DNA from: Pantoea sp. AS-PWVM4
GTDB lineage: Bacteria > Pseudomonadota > Gammaproteobacteria > Enterobacterales > Enterobacteriaceae
Length of the DNA stretch: 64,000 nucleotides
Assembly (NCBI RefSeq): GCF_000468095.1
Contig: NZ_ASZC01000019.1
Location: 92,387 to 156,386 of the forward strand
Direction of reading: 5' to 3'
A program made the position numbers and the translations under genes. Positions 32,612 through 40,763 of the stretch are shown here, piece by piece. Every line of letters starts with the position of its first letter. Within the stretch, counting starts at the first letter, position 1. Below the pieces are notes generated by a model. It saw only the letters and a list, made by a program, of their open reading frames with translations. It did not search any database and was not told the origin of the DNA.

Positions 32612-33841
32612 TCAGTTAGCGTAGCTATTCCACGCGGCTTCCATCCCTGCCCCTTGCACCGTTTTAAAACCATAACGATTAAGCGTGGCTTCCAGCGCCG
32701 CCAGGGTTTGCAACACGCAGTCTTTGCGCGCGTTGTAACCCATAGTGCCGATACGCCACATCTTGCCTTTTAACGGGCCAAAAGAGGTGCCGATTTCGAT
32801 ACCAAAATCGTTAAGCATGCATTCACGGATTTGCTGATCATACAGCCCATCAGGAATGTTAATGCCCAGCACATTATTCATCTTATGCCGTGGGTCGCCG
32901 AACACCTCCAGCCCCATCGCTTCAACCCCGGCACGCAATGCAGCGCCATGCAGTTGGTGTCTGGCGATGCCTGCTTCCACACCTTCCTGCACAATCAATC
33001 GTGCGCACTCACGGGCACCATACAGCGCCGAGGTCGCCTCAGTGTGGTGGTTCAGGCGTTCGCTGCCCCAGTAATCCATGATCATCGCCAAATCAAAATA
33101 GTTGGACGAGATAATGGGTTCGTCACCGTCCTGATGACGGTTATCGCGGATCCCCTCTTCCACATGACGTCGACGGGTGATCGAGTCTGCCATCTGTTCA
33201 CTCAGGGTAATAGGCGAAGTACCGGCTGAACCGCCAAGACACTTTTGCATTCCGGCTGAAACCGCATCCAAACCCCATGCATCGGTTTCGAGCGGATTGC
33301 CACCGAGAGTCGCGGTGGCATCGGTATAAAACAGCACACCATATCGCCGACAAATTGCGCCTAACTCTTCCAGCGGCTGACGCATGGTGGTGGAGGTATC
33401 ACCGTGTACGGTTAACAGCATGGTCGGCCGCACCCGTTTAATCGCCTCTTCGATTTGATCGGGGGTAAACACCGTGCCCCACGGGGTTTCGATGGTGTGA
33501 ACTTCCGCCTGGCAACGACGGGCGATTTCACACAATAAATGACCAAAACGACCAAACACCGGCACCAGCACTTTATCCCCAGGCCGGATGGCTGAAACCA
33601 GAATCGCTTCAATCCCGGCACGCGATGTGCCATCCACCAGCAACGTCCAGTCGTTGCTGGTGCGGAACACCGAGCGGTACAGCATCATCACTTCGTTCAT
33701 ATACGCCGTCATTGCCGGATCGTATTGTCCGATAAGAGGGGCTGACATGGCGCGCAACACGCGTGGGTCGGCATTGATCGGGCCAGGCCCCATTAACAGG
33801 CGTTGCGGGGGATTAAGCTGGCTAAAAACAGGCTTGTTCAA
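32612..33841 (-). CDS. Class V aminotransferase, PucG-like (ureidoglycine/alanine-glyoxylate type)
   Basis: 409 residues, PLP-dependent. MGPGPINADPRVLRAM at the N-terminus, the PLP-contact Asp in FYTDATATLGG and the Schiff-base Lys in AGMQKCLGG are intact. It resembles (S)-ureidoglycine-glyoxylate aminotransferase and alanine-glyoxylate aminotransferase. The start is TTG at 33841: AAGGA lies eight bases upstream and the sequence MNKPVFSQLNPPQRLL begins there; the ATG five bases earlier is out of frame and stops after two codons. It is the last gene of the ABC importer operon, 10 bases after the ATPase stop. Confidence 0.85.
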   Translation of the reverse strand: MNKPVFSQLNPPQRLLMGPGPINADPRVLRAMSAPLIGQYDPAMTAYMNEVMMLYRSVFRTSNDWTLLVDGTSRAGIEAILVSAIRPGDKVLVPVFGRFGHLLCEIARRCQAEVHTIETPWGTVFTPDQIEEAIKRVRPTMLLTVHGDTSTTMRQPLEELGAICRRYGVLFYTDATATLGGNPLETDAWGLDAVSAGMQKCLGGSAGTSPITLSEQMADSITRRRHVEEGIRDNRHQDGDEPIISSNYFDLAMIMDYWGSERLNHHTEATSALYGARECARLIVQEGVEAGIARHQLHGAALRAGVEAMGLEVFGDPRHKMNNVLGINIPDGLYDQQIRECMLNDFGIEIGTSFGPLKGKMWRIGTMGYNARKDCVLQTLAALEATLNRYGFKTVQGAGMEAAWNSYAN

Positions 33842-33851
33842 AACATCTTCC

Positions 33852-34589
33852 TTAGTGACGTAAAATTTTGCTGACAAACTGCCGCGTGCGTTCGTGAGTG
33901 GGCGCGTCAAAAACCTGCTGTGGCGAGCCGGTTTCCACCACCTGACCATCGGCCATAAACACCACCTTTGATGACACCTCACGAACAAAACTCATCTCAT
34001 GGGAAACGATAAACATCGTGATCCCTTCTGAGGCCAGCTCGCGAATGGTATCCAGCACTTCGTTCACCATCTCGGGGTCGAGCGCCGCCGTCACCTCATC
34101 CAGCAACAGGATAGTGGGCTTCAGCGCCAGCGCGCGGGCAATGGCAACGCGCTGTTGTTGACCGCCGGAGAGTTGGTCCGGATACGCATTGATACGATGT
34201 GACAACCCTACCCGTTCCAGTAAACGGCGTGCGTCCTGCTCCACCTGCTGCTTTGGCCAGCCTTTAATTTTGGTGGGCGTAATCATCACGTTTTCCAGTA
34301 CCGTCATATTCTGGAACAGGTTGTACTGCTGAAATACGATGGCGATAGATTCACGCAGCTGGCGCAACTCACCTTTATTGGCGTAATCCACCGCGTTATT
34401 TTCCAGCAGAACCTGTCCCTCTTTCGGCAACAGTAAACCCATCAGCACTCGCAACAGGGTACTTTTGCCGGAGCCGGACGGCCCGATCAGGCTGACGATA
34501 TCGCCTTTCTCCACCGATAAAGTGACGTTCTCCAGTACCGGTTGGTCGTTATAGGCGGCTTTTAAATTAATGATGTCGAGCTGTGGCAA
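33852..34589 (-). CDS. Polar amino acid-type ABC transporter ATPase
   Basis: 245-residue ATPase of the GlnQ/HisP class. Walker A GPSGSGKST, Q loop FQQYNLFQNM, signature LSGGQQQR, Walker B ILLLDEVTAALDP and switch His in VSHEMSFV are all present. TTG at 34589 is the probable start (GGAG seven bases upstream); no ATG fits. It overlaps the permease gene by 23 bases. A DEVTAALDP spelling replaces the usual DEPTSALDP. It drives import through the two permeases upstream. Confidence 0.9.
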   Translation of the reverse strand: MPQLDIINLKAAYNDQPVLENVTLSVEKGDIVSLIGPSGSGKSTLLRVLMGLLLPKEGQVLLENNAVDYANKGELRQLRESIAIVFQQYNLFQNMTVLENVMITPTKIKGWPKQQVEQDARRLLERVGLSHRINAYPDQLSGGQQQRVAIARALALKPTILLLDEVTAALDPEMVNEVLDTIRELASEGITMFIVSHEMSFVREVSSKVVFMADGQVVETGSPQQVFDAPTHERTRQFVSKILRH

Positions 34590-35256
34590 TTTTTCTCTCC
34601 AGACGCTTACCGAGACGCGATAACGGATAAGACACAATGAAATACAGCATAAGGACGACGGCATAGACCAGCGTGGCCGAGTAGCCTTTATCCGACAGGA
34701 TTTTGCTGGCGGAGGTCAGTTCCATCACGCCAATCTGCGAAGCCAGCGTCGTGTCTTTGATATACATAACGAAGAAGCTAAAGGTTGGCGGAATCACCAC
34801 CGTCAGGGACTGCGGAATGATCACGTAGCGCAGCGTCTGCAAATAGGAAAAGTTCAGCGTCACCGCCGCTTCCCACTGGTTATGGTGTACCGATTCCAGC
34901 CCGCTGCGGATGATCTCGCCAAGGTAGGCGGCAGCGATAATACACACGCTGATCAGCGCCACGGTAAAGGTGGAGAAGCGCAGGCCGGAATACTGGCTGA
35001 TAAAAAACACCAGAAATAACGTCACCAGGAACGGGATGCGCCGGAAAATAAAGAAATACACATGGACCACACCACGCAGCGGTGACAGGATCGCCGCTTT
35101 AGTATTGATGGTCACCGCCAGTACAAAGCCCGCCAGAAATCCAATCAGGCAGCCAAACGCCGACAGTGCCAGCGTGATGCCTAACCCCTGCAATAACAAC
35201 AACAGGTTGTAGTACGAGAACAACCCGGTAATTTCCGACCAGTCGAAGTAGCTCAT
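34567..35256 (-). CDS. Amino acid-type ABC transporter permease 2
   Basis: 229-residue HisM/GlnP-family membrane protein with about five helices and the EAA loop EAAVTLNFSYLQTLRYVIIPQS, the site that docks on the ATPase. Its start overlaps the stop of permease 1 (TGATG), and the end overlaps the ATPase start. Together the two permeases form the heterodimeric pore of the importer. Confidence 0.9.
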   Translation of the reverse strand: MSYFDWSEITGLFSYYNLLLLLQGLGITLALSAFGCLIGFLAGFVLAVTINTKAAILSPLRGVVHVYFFIFRRIPFLVTLFLVFFISQYSGLRFSTFTVALISVCIIAAAYLGEIIRSGLESVHHNQWEAAVTLNFSYLQTLRYVIIPQSLTVVIPPTFSFFVMYIKDTTLASQIGVMELTSASKILSDKGYSATLVYAVVLMLYFIVSYPLSRLGKRLERKIATARHH

Positions 35257-35924
35257 CAAAATACCCCTGTTCTGGCACGGAAAAGAAACCGCCCCATAAT
35301 CGCCAGGGCAAAGGTGGCGACAATGGTGATCACGATATAAATCACGGCAGCGACGGAGAAAGACTCCACTGACAAATAGGTTTGTGAGCTGAGGTTATAG
35401 GTACGGCCAGTAAGTTCTTCGACACCAAACATAGAGGCCATTGACGTCCCCAGCGTCATCACAATGAACTGGTTGGAGAGCGGTCGGAACATCACCTTGA
35501 TGACATGCGGCAGGATGACGTAACGGATAATCTGCACACGGGAGAAGCCGAGCACTTCTGCCGCTTCAATTTCCATGCGACGGACCGAATCAAAGCCCGC
35601 TCGCTGGATTTCACATAAATAAGCCCCGGCATTGAAGGTGGCACCGATCAGCACCGCGGTGAACGGCGACAGCAAAATACCCACTTCCGGCAGAGCAAAA
35701 AACAGAAAGTAGATCTGCACCAGTTGCGGCGTGTTGGTGGCAAAAACCACGTAGGCGTTAATAAACTTACCGGCCAGTTTAGGGCCATAGCGCAGGATGC
35801 TGGTACAGATCATCGCAATCACCATACCGAAGGCGAACGCCAGCACCGCCAGTTGCAGGCTGATCCAGGCGCCGCCTAACAGGTAAGGCAGTTGATCAAG
35901 AATGGGGAAAAAATTCAGGTTCAT
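35256..35924 (-). CDS. Amino acid-type ABC transporter permease 1
   Basis: 222 residues, HisQ/GlnP family, five predicted helices. The EAA loop is EIEAAEVLGFSRVQIIRYVILP. ATG at 35924 is preferred; an in-frame TTG 15 bases upstream has no better ribosome site. It lies 66 bases after the binding-protein stop and is coupled to permease 2. Confidence 0.9.
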   Translation of the reverse strand: MNLNFFPILDQLPYLLGGAWISLQLAVLAFAFGMVIAMICTSILRYGPKLAGKFINAYVVFATNTPQLVQIYFLFFALPEVGILLSPFTAVLIGATFNAGAYLCEIQRAGFDSVRRMEIEAAEVLGFSRVQIIRYVILPHVIKVMFRPLSNQFIVMTLGTSMASMFGVEELTGRTYNLSSQTYLSVESFSVAAVIYIVITIVATFALAIMGRFLFRARTGVF

Positions 35925-35990
35925 CAGAACAACGCTCAATCGCTAAAGAGCGCCCCAAACTGCGGGCGCCCGATTAAATCAGAACGAAAC

Positions 35991-36809
35991 TCAGTATTTC
36001 GTCGGCGAGGCAGTTGGGTCATGCAACATGGCGTGACCAAACCATTTCTTCCAGCTGCTGCCGATAAAGCCTGATTTATGCAGCGCGGCGATCTCGGTAT
36101 TTAACTTCTCACGCAGCGCGGTGTTGCCTTTGCTGACGGCGATACAGTCGTAATCCACTTCGATCGGGTCATCCACCACATGCCACTTGGTAGGATATTT
36201 TTTGGTGTAATCCAGCATGAAATCGAGCACGTCGATCAGCGCATCAGCGCGGCCCTGCGCAATGGCGCGCACCGCATCCGGGTAGTTATCGAGGATCAAC
36301 AGCTGAGCTTTAGGAATGTTGTCCTGAATATATTTGATTGGCGTGGTGCCGCGCACCTGCACCAGTTTTACTGACGGGTCATTCAGGTCCTGCCATTTTT
36401 TGTACGGTTTTTTATCAGTGGTGAGGATGCCCAGCACTTCGGTGTTAACCGGATCGGTGAAATCCACCACCTTCATGCGATCGTCGTTACGGGTCATTCC
36501 GCCCATCACCGCATCAATTTTGTCCGACATGATAAACGGCACGCGGTCATTCGAACCCACCGCCACCAGCTCCAGTTTCACGCCCATAGAATCGGCAATT
36601 TTCTTCGCCACTGTCGCATCAAAACCAGAGATCTGATTTTTATCGTCATACACCCCGAGCGGTGGAAGATTCGGGTTCACGCCGACGATCAGCGTTTTCG
36701 ATTTCATGATCTCATCCAGCGATCTGGCGTTGGCCGTTGTGGCACCCAACAGCGAGCTGGCGATACAGCCTGCGATAACCAGCTTTCCTAACATACTAAT
36801 TTTACTCAT
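35991..36809 (-). CDS. Periplasmic solute-binding protein (family 3)
   Basis: 272 residues with a Sec signal (1-28, ending ANA) and the SBP_bac_3 fold: LIVGVNPNLPPLGVYDDKNQ, GFDATVAKKIADSMGVKLE, VDFTDPVNTEVLGI and DALIDVLDFML. Such proteins usually bind polar amino acids. The neighbouring enzymes (hydantoinase, imino-acid-type dehydrogenase) suggest a cyclic amino-acid derivative as ligand. It starts the importer operon behind GGGAG and is divergent from the catabolic operon, with a putative GntR site between them. Confidence 0.9.
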   Translation of the reverse strand: MSKISMLGKLVIAGCIASSLLGATTANARSLDEIMKSKTLIVGVNPNLPPLGVYDDKNQISGFDATVAKKIADSMGVKLELVAVGSNDRVPFIMSDKIDAVMGGMTRNDDRMKVVDFTDPVNTEVLGILTTDKKPYKKWQDLNDPSVKLVQVRGTTPIKYIQDNIPKAQLLILDNYPDAVRAIAQGRADALIDVLDFMLDYTKKYPTKWHVVDDPIEVDYDCIAVSKGNTALREKLNTEIAALHKSGFIGSSWKKWFGHAMLHDPTASPTKY

Positions 36810-36886
36810 TATTTAACTCCCGGTGTCGTCTGATTGCTTACCCTGGTGTTGGCAAATGACCAACGATATAAACTTCGTATGCTTTA

Positions 36887-36911
36887 CATATACGATTGGT
36901 ATACGATACCA
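36887..36911. promoter_or_regulatory. Putative GntR/FCD operator, site 1
   Basis: Read on the minus strand, ATCGTATACCA is followed at an 11-base step by ATCGTATATG. The core TGGTATACGATACCA (36897-36911) is also a perfect palindrome around ACG. It lies in the divergent region of the importer and dehydrogenase operons. A related element is found before the gntR gene at 43140. Confidence 0.6.
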
Positions 36912-36967
36912 TGCCTTCCATCTTGTCAAGTCTCAATGAGCAGTTGTCGACCAAAAAGGGAGACGTT

Positions 36968-37252
36968 ATGCAGCACACTTCAGGGAAAAACGTCCGTTTC
37001 GTTTTTGACAATCAGGGATATATGGCATTACCGGGCCAAAGCATTGCCGCCGCACTTTTTTCCAGCGGCGTCAAAACGTTACGCTTCAGTCCCCATCAAC
37101 ATCAGCCCCGCGGCATGTTTTGCCTGATGGGTTCGTGTCAGGAGTGCCTGGTCATGGTGGAGGGTAAGCGGGTATTAGCTTGCAAAACTGAGGCCAGCGC
37201 CGATCTGGTTGTTCACTCTGTTTCGGATAGCGATCCTTATGAATCATTATGA
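36968..37252 (+). CDS. 2Fe-2S subunit of an HcnABC/LhpBEF-like dehydrogenase
   Basis: 94-residue ferredoxin-like subunit. The four cluster Cys are C52, C57, C60 and C72 (FCLMGSCQEC ... LAC). This small protein is the separated equivalent of the N-terminal part of the sarcosine oxidase alpha subunit and of HcnA. The start at 36968 has GGGAG six bases upstream. It overlaps the next gene by 14 bases. Complexes of this three-part type oxidise glycine, opines, D-hydroxyproline or similar amino/imino acids at the membrane. Confidence 0.85.
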   Translation: MQHTSGKNVRFVFDNQGYMALPGQSIAAALFSSGVKTLRFSPHQHQPRGMFCLMGSCQECLVMVEGKRVLACKTEASADLVVHSVSDSDPYESL

Positions 37253-38654
37253 TCTGATCGTCCTGGGTGCCGGTCCGGCAGGGGTTTCAGCGGCACTGAT
37301 GGCTTCAGCGCAAGGACTGCGGGTTGCGTTGTTCGACGAAAACGCGGCGGCCGGTGGACAGGTGTATCGCGCGCCGATCATGCCCGATGCAAAAATGGAT
37401 GGCGCTGAATTCAGGGCCGGAGAAACCTTGCGCGATGCCTTATCGCGGAGCAAGGTGCGCCTCTTTTTGGGGCATGTCGTGTGGGCGGTGACCGGCGATT
37501 ATCGTGTCGATGCCCTTGGGCCGGACGGTTCCATCGCCTGCACCACCACGGTGCTGCTGGTGGCGACCGGCACCACCGAGCGCGTGGTCCCGTTTGAAGG
37601 CTGGACTTTACCGGGTGTGATCGGGCTGGCTGCCGCCACTATTCTGCTTAAATCGCAGCGTACCCTGCCGGGGAAAACCACCCTGGTGGCGGGATGTGGC
37701 CCTCTGTTGGTGGCGGTGGCGGGAAATACCCTGAAAGCAGGCGGTGACGTGAAAGCGATTGTTGACATTGCTTCACGCGGCGAATGGCTTGGCACCGCTT
37801 CGGCGCTGCTCAGCCGTCCGGCGATTTTCAAGCAAAGTCTGACGTATGGTCTGCCGATTCTGCGCGCCAGAACCCCGCTGTATTCACGTCATACGCTGGT
37901 GAAGGTCAGCGCGCAGGGCGACCAGTTGCTGGCTGAAATCGCACCCTGTGACGCAGCGGCACGACCTGTCGCCGGTAAAACGAAAAAAATTCTGGTGGAT
38001 TGTGTTGCCGTCGGCCACGGTCTGACCCCCTCCTCCGACATCACGCGTCTGCTCCATGCCAGACATCAATACTCCCGCGAGGCCGGCGGCTGGATTGCCG
38101 AAACCGATGAAAACGGCCAGACCAGCCGTGAACGGTTGTTTGTTGCCGGTGACGGTGCCGGTATTCGTGGTGCCGCTGCGGCAATGGAACAAGGCAAACG
38201 CGTCGGACTGGCTTGTGTCGCCATCATTCAGGGCAAAACCGTGCCAGAACCGGAAGCTGAAAACCTCAGCAAAGCCTGGCAGCACGCCGCCCGCTTCGGG
38301 CAGAAGATGGCCGCGATGATGGCGCTGCGTGAAGGCCATGTTGACAGTATCCCGCCGCACACCGTGGTGTGTCGTTGCGAAGACGTCACGCGCGCCGAGA
38401 TCGAACAAGCCTGCGAAGCCGGCGCGCATGATGTTAACCAACTGAAGGCCTGGACGCGCTGCGGTATGGGTCCCTGCCAGGGACGCACCTGCGGCGATAT
38501 CGCCGCCGAACTGCTGGCAACCAAGCTGGGGGTGTCGCGCGAGGCGGTGGGGATTTTCTCGCCCCGCACTCCGCTGCGCCCGCTCACCATCAGCGATATG
38601 ACCGGCGACTATGACTATGCGGATATCCCGATTCCTAAGGCGGCCCCACTGTGA
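37239..38654 (+). CDS. FAD/NAD-type oxidoreductase subunit (HcnB/OoxA-like)
   Basis: 471 residues. FAD-binding loop GAGPAGVSAA near residue 10, second dinucleotide region LVAGCGPLLVAVA near residue 150, and GDGAGIRGAAAAMEQGKRV near residue 305. The C-terminal part has a Cys motif CRCEDVTRAEIEQAC...TRCGMGPCQGRTC, the BFD-like 2Fe-2S region of this family. It corresponds to the alpha-type subunit of opine and D-hydroxyproline dehydrogenases. It overlaps the ferredoxin gene upstream and the DAO-type subunit gene downstream. Confidence 0.88.
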   Translation: MNHYDLIVLGAGPAGVSAALMASAQGLRVALFDENAAAGGQVYRAPIMPDAKMDGAEFRAGETLRDALSRSKVRLFLGHVVWAVTGDYRVDALGPDGSIACTTTVLLVATGTTERVVPFEGWTLPGVIGLAAATILLKSQRTLPGKTTLVAGCGPLLVAVAGNTLKAGGDVKAIVDIASRGEWLGTASALLSRPAIFKQSLTYGLPILRARTPLYSRHTLVKVSAQGDQLLAEIAPCDAAARPVAGKTKKILVDCVAVGHGLTPSSDITRLLHARHQYSREAGGWIAETDENGQTSRERLFVAGDGAGIRGAAAAMEQGKRVGLACVAIIQGKTVPEPEAENLSKAWQHAARFGQKMAAMMALREGHVDSIPPHTVVCRCEDVTRAEIEQACEAGAHDVNQLKAWTRCGMGPCQGRTCGDIAAELLATKLGVSREAVGIFSPRTPLRPLTISDMTGDYDYADIPIPKAAPL

Positions 38655-39799
38655 CTTCAACACGCTTTGATGTGTGCATCATTGGCGGCGGCGTGATGGG
38701 CTGCTCCACCGCGCTGTTCCTGGCGAAAGCCGGGATGCGTGTGGTGGTGGTGGAACGCAATGCCCTCTGTCGCAGTGCCTCCGGCGTCAATGCCGGGACA
38801 CTCACGCTGCATATGACCCGCGCCGCGCTGGTGCCCTACGCCATGAAAGCGTGGGAGATGTGGATGCGGCCGGAAACCTGGCTCGGCCAGGGGGTGCTGG
38901 CAACCCATGCACCTGGTTTGTCTCTCGCCTTTACCGATGCCGAAGTAATGATGCTGGAAGAGCGCGCGGCAGCCCGGCGTGAGTATGGTGCCGATATTTC
39001 GGTGATTTCACCGCAGGCGGCGATGAAGGTTGATCCGGGCATCAACGGCTCCATCAAAGCGGCGGCATTCTGTGAGATCGATGGCTTTGCCAGCGCCTAC
39101 CTGACAGGCCGAGCCTTCTATGCCGCGCTGCGTGAAGCCGGTGTAACCATCATCGAACAATTTTCCGTCGGCCATATCGAGCGGCAAAACGCCGGTTATC
39201 GCGTCTCAACCGAGGATCGTAGCCAATCCATCGAGGCCACCCGTCTGGTGCTGGCGGGCGGTGTCTGGCTGGAGCCGATGCTGGCGATGATCGGCATCCA
39301 TATCCCGGTTAAGACATTGATTAACCAGTTAATCGTCACCGAAAGAATGCCAACCGTGATGCGTTCCGTACTCAGCATCGCCAATGGTTTGTTATCCATG
39401 AAGCAGTTTGCCAACGGCACCGTGGTGATTGGCGGCGGCTGGCAGGGCATCGGGTCGCGTGAGCTGGGCGGCCGGGAAACCATCCCCGAAAACCTGATCG
39501 GCAACCTGCGGCTGGGTCAGCATGCCGTTCCGGCACTGGCGTCTGCCCGTGTTGCACGCATCTGGCTGGGTCTGGAGTCGGAAACCGCCGACGCGATGCC
39601 GATGATTGGGCCACTGGCACAACACCCGGATCTTTTCGTGATTGGCTGCGTCCACTCCGGTTATACCAGCGGGCCGTATATGGGCAAGCTGCTGGCGCAG
39701 CAGATCCTGGGCCAGCAACCCGAAATGCCGCTTTTTGATCCATCACGACTGCTGCCCACTGATGACCACGCAGTCGCATCCTTATCCAGAGGCCAATAA
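38651..39799 (+). CDS. FAD-dependent DAO-type oxidoreductase subunit (HcnC/sarcosine oxidase beta-like)
   Basis: 382 residues of the D-amino-acid-oxidase fold. FAD loop IIGGGVMGCSTALFLAKAG at the N-terminus, covalent/isoalloxazine region SGVNAGTL near residue 43, and C-terminal PMIGPLAQHPDLFVIGCVHSGYTSGPYMG. This is the substrate-oxidising subunit. The GTG start overlaps the previous stop (GTGA). With the two genes before it, it forms an amino/imino acid:quinone dehydrogenase whose substrate must be tested. Confidence 0.88.
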   Translation: MTSTRFDVCIIGGGVMGCSTALFLAKAGMRVVVVERNALCRSASGVNAGTLTLHMTRAALVPYAMKAWEMWMRPETWLGQGVLATHAPGLSLAFTDAEVMMLEERAAARREYGADISVISPQAAMKVDPGINGSIKAAAFCEIDGFASAYLTGRAFYAALREAGVTIIEQFSVGHIERQNAGYRVSTEDRSQSIEATRLVLAGGVWLEPMLAMIGIHIPVKTLINQLIVTERMPTVMRSVLSIANGLLSMKQFANGTVVIGGGWQGIGSRELGGRETIPENLIGNLRLGQHAVPALASARVARIWLGLESETADAMPMIGPLAQHPDLFVIGCVHSGYTSGPYMGKLLAQQILGQQPEMPLFDPSRLLPTDDHAVASLSRGQ

Positions 39800-39803
39800 T
39801 AAA

Positions 39804-40745
39804 ATGAAAGAGTTACACCATTACCAGGGTGTGTATGCGGCGACTGTTTGTCCGATGGACGAAAGTGGCAGATACATCGACGAAGCGAGCCTGATTGCGC
39901 ATTTGCGCCAGGTTTCGCAGGTGCCAGGGATTCGCGGGTTGCTCATCAACGGCCATGCCGGTGAGAACTTCGCGCTCTCGCGTGAGGAAAAACGTCGCGT
40001 GGTAACCCTGGCGCGCCAGGTGTGCCCGCCGGAAACGCTGCTGGTGGCCGGTCTTAACGCCGAGGACAGTTTTGATGCACAGGCGCAGGCTGACGATGCG
40101 AAAGCCGCCGGTGCTGATGCCATTCTGCTGTTCCCACCCTACTCCTGGACGCTCTCCACCGACGAGAAAACGGTGCTGAATCACCACCGTATCGCCAATG
40201 CCAACGCCGCGTTACCGATGATGTTGTATCAGTCCGGCGTGAACAGCGGTGGTATGGCGTATCCCCCGGCGTTGCTTCAGCAACTGGTCTGCCTGCCCAA
40301 CGTGGTCGCGGTGAAGGAAGGTAGCTGGGAAACCGCCACCTATGAGGCGAACCTGCGATTGGTCCGTGAAGTTGCACCGCATGTGGCGGTGATGGCCTCC
40401 GGTGACGAGCATCTGCTGACCTGCTTTGCCCTCGGCACCGATGGCAGCCTGGTGAGTCTGGCGGCGGTGGTGCCCGAATTGGTGGTGGCGTTGTACGACG
40501 CGATGCAGCAGCAAAACCTCGCTGAAGCGCAGCGCCTGCATCAATTTATTTATCCGCTGGCGAAGGAGATCTACGGCACCTGGCCGGGCACCCATGCCAA
40601 TGCGCGCTTAAAAGCCTGTCTGCATCTTGCCGGGCATCTTCCTCACGCCATGCCGCGCCCGCCAGTGCCCGCCGTCGATGACGCGCAGCGCCAGCGGTTA
40701 GCGACAGCGCTGACCTTTGCACAATCCTTTACGGCTACCCCTTAA
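39804..40745 (+). CDS. DHDPS/NAL-family lyase
   Basis: 313-residue TIM-barrel aldolase/dehydratase. The Schiff-base Lys is in NVVAVKEGSWE near residue 170 and the conserved Tyr in MLYQSGVNSGG near residue 140 (family YNxP becomes YQSG, so the carboxylate pocket is changed). GHAGENFALSREEK replaces the GTTGE loop (GHAGE). ATG 39804 is the start. Placement right after a three-part dehydrogenase parallels the hydroxyproline pathway, where a DHDPS-family enzyme deaminates pyrroline-4-hydroxy-2-carboxylate. A similar dehydratase-deaminase role is an inference. Confidence 0.85.
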   Translation: MKELHHYQGVYAATVCPMDESGRYIDEASLIAHLRQVSQVPGIRGLLINGHAGENFALSREEKRRVVTLARQVCPPETLLVAGLNAEDSFDAQAQADDAKAAGADAILLFPPYSWTLSTDEKTVLNHHRIANANAALPMMLYQSGVNSGGMAYPPALLQQLVCLPNVVAVKEGSWETATYEANLRLVREVAPHVAVMASGDEHLLTCFALGTDGSLVSLAAVVPELVVALYDAMQQQNLAEAQRLHQFIYPLAKEIYGTWPGTHANARLKACLHLAGHLPHAMPRPPVPAVDDAQRQRLATALTFAQSFTATP

Positions 40746-40763
40746 GTACAAGCGGAGACTAAC

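Noticed and set aside
33844..33846. ATG as start of the aminotransferase
   Set aside because: It is out of frame and reads ATG-TTT-TGA; the TTG five bases later is in frame with the protein and well spaced from the ribosome site.
36968..39799. HcnABC-like genes read as hydrogen cyanide synthase
   Set aside because: The subunit layout is shared with opine and D-hydroxyproline dehydrogenases, and the importer, lyase and hydantoinase around it point to catabolism.
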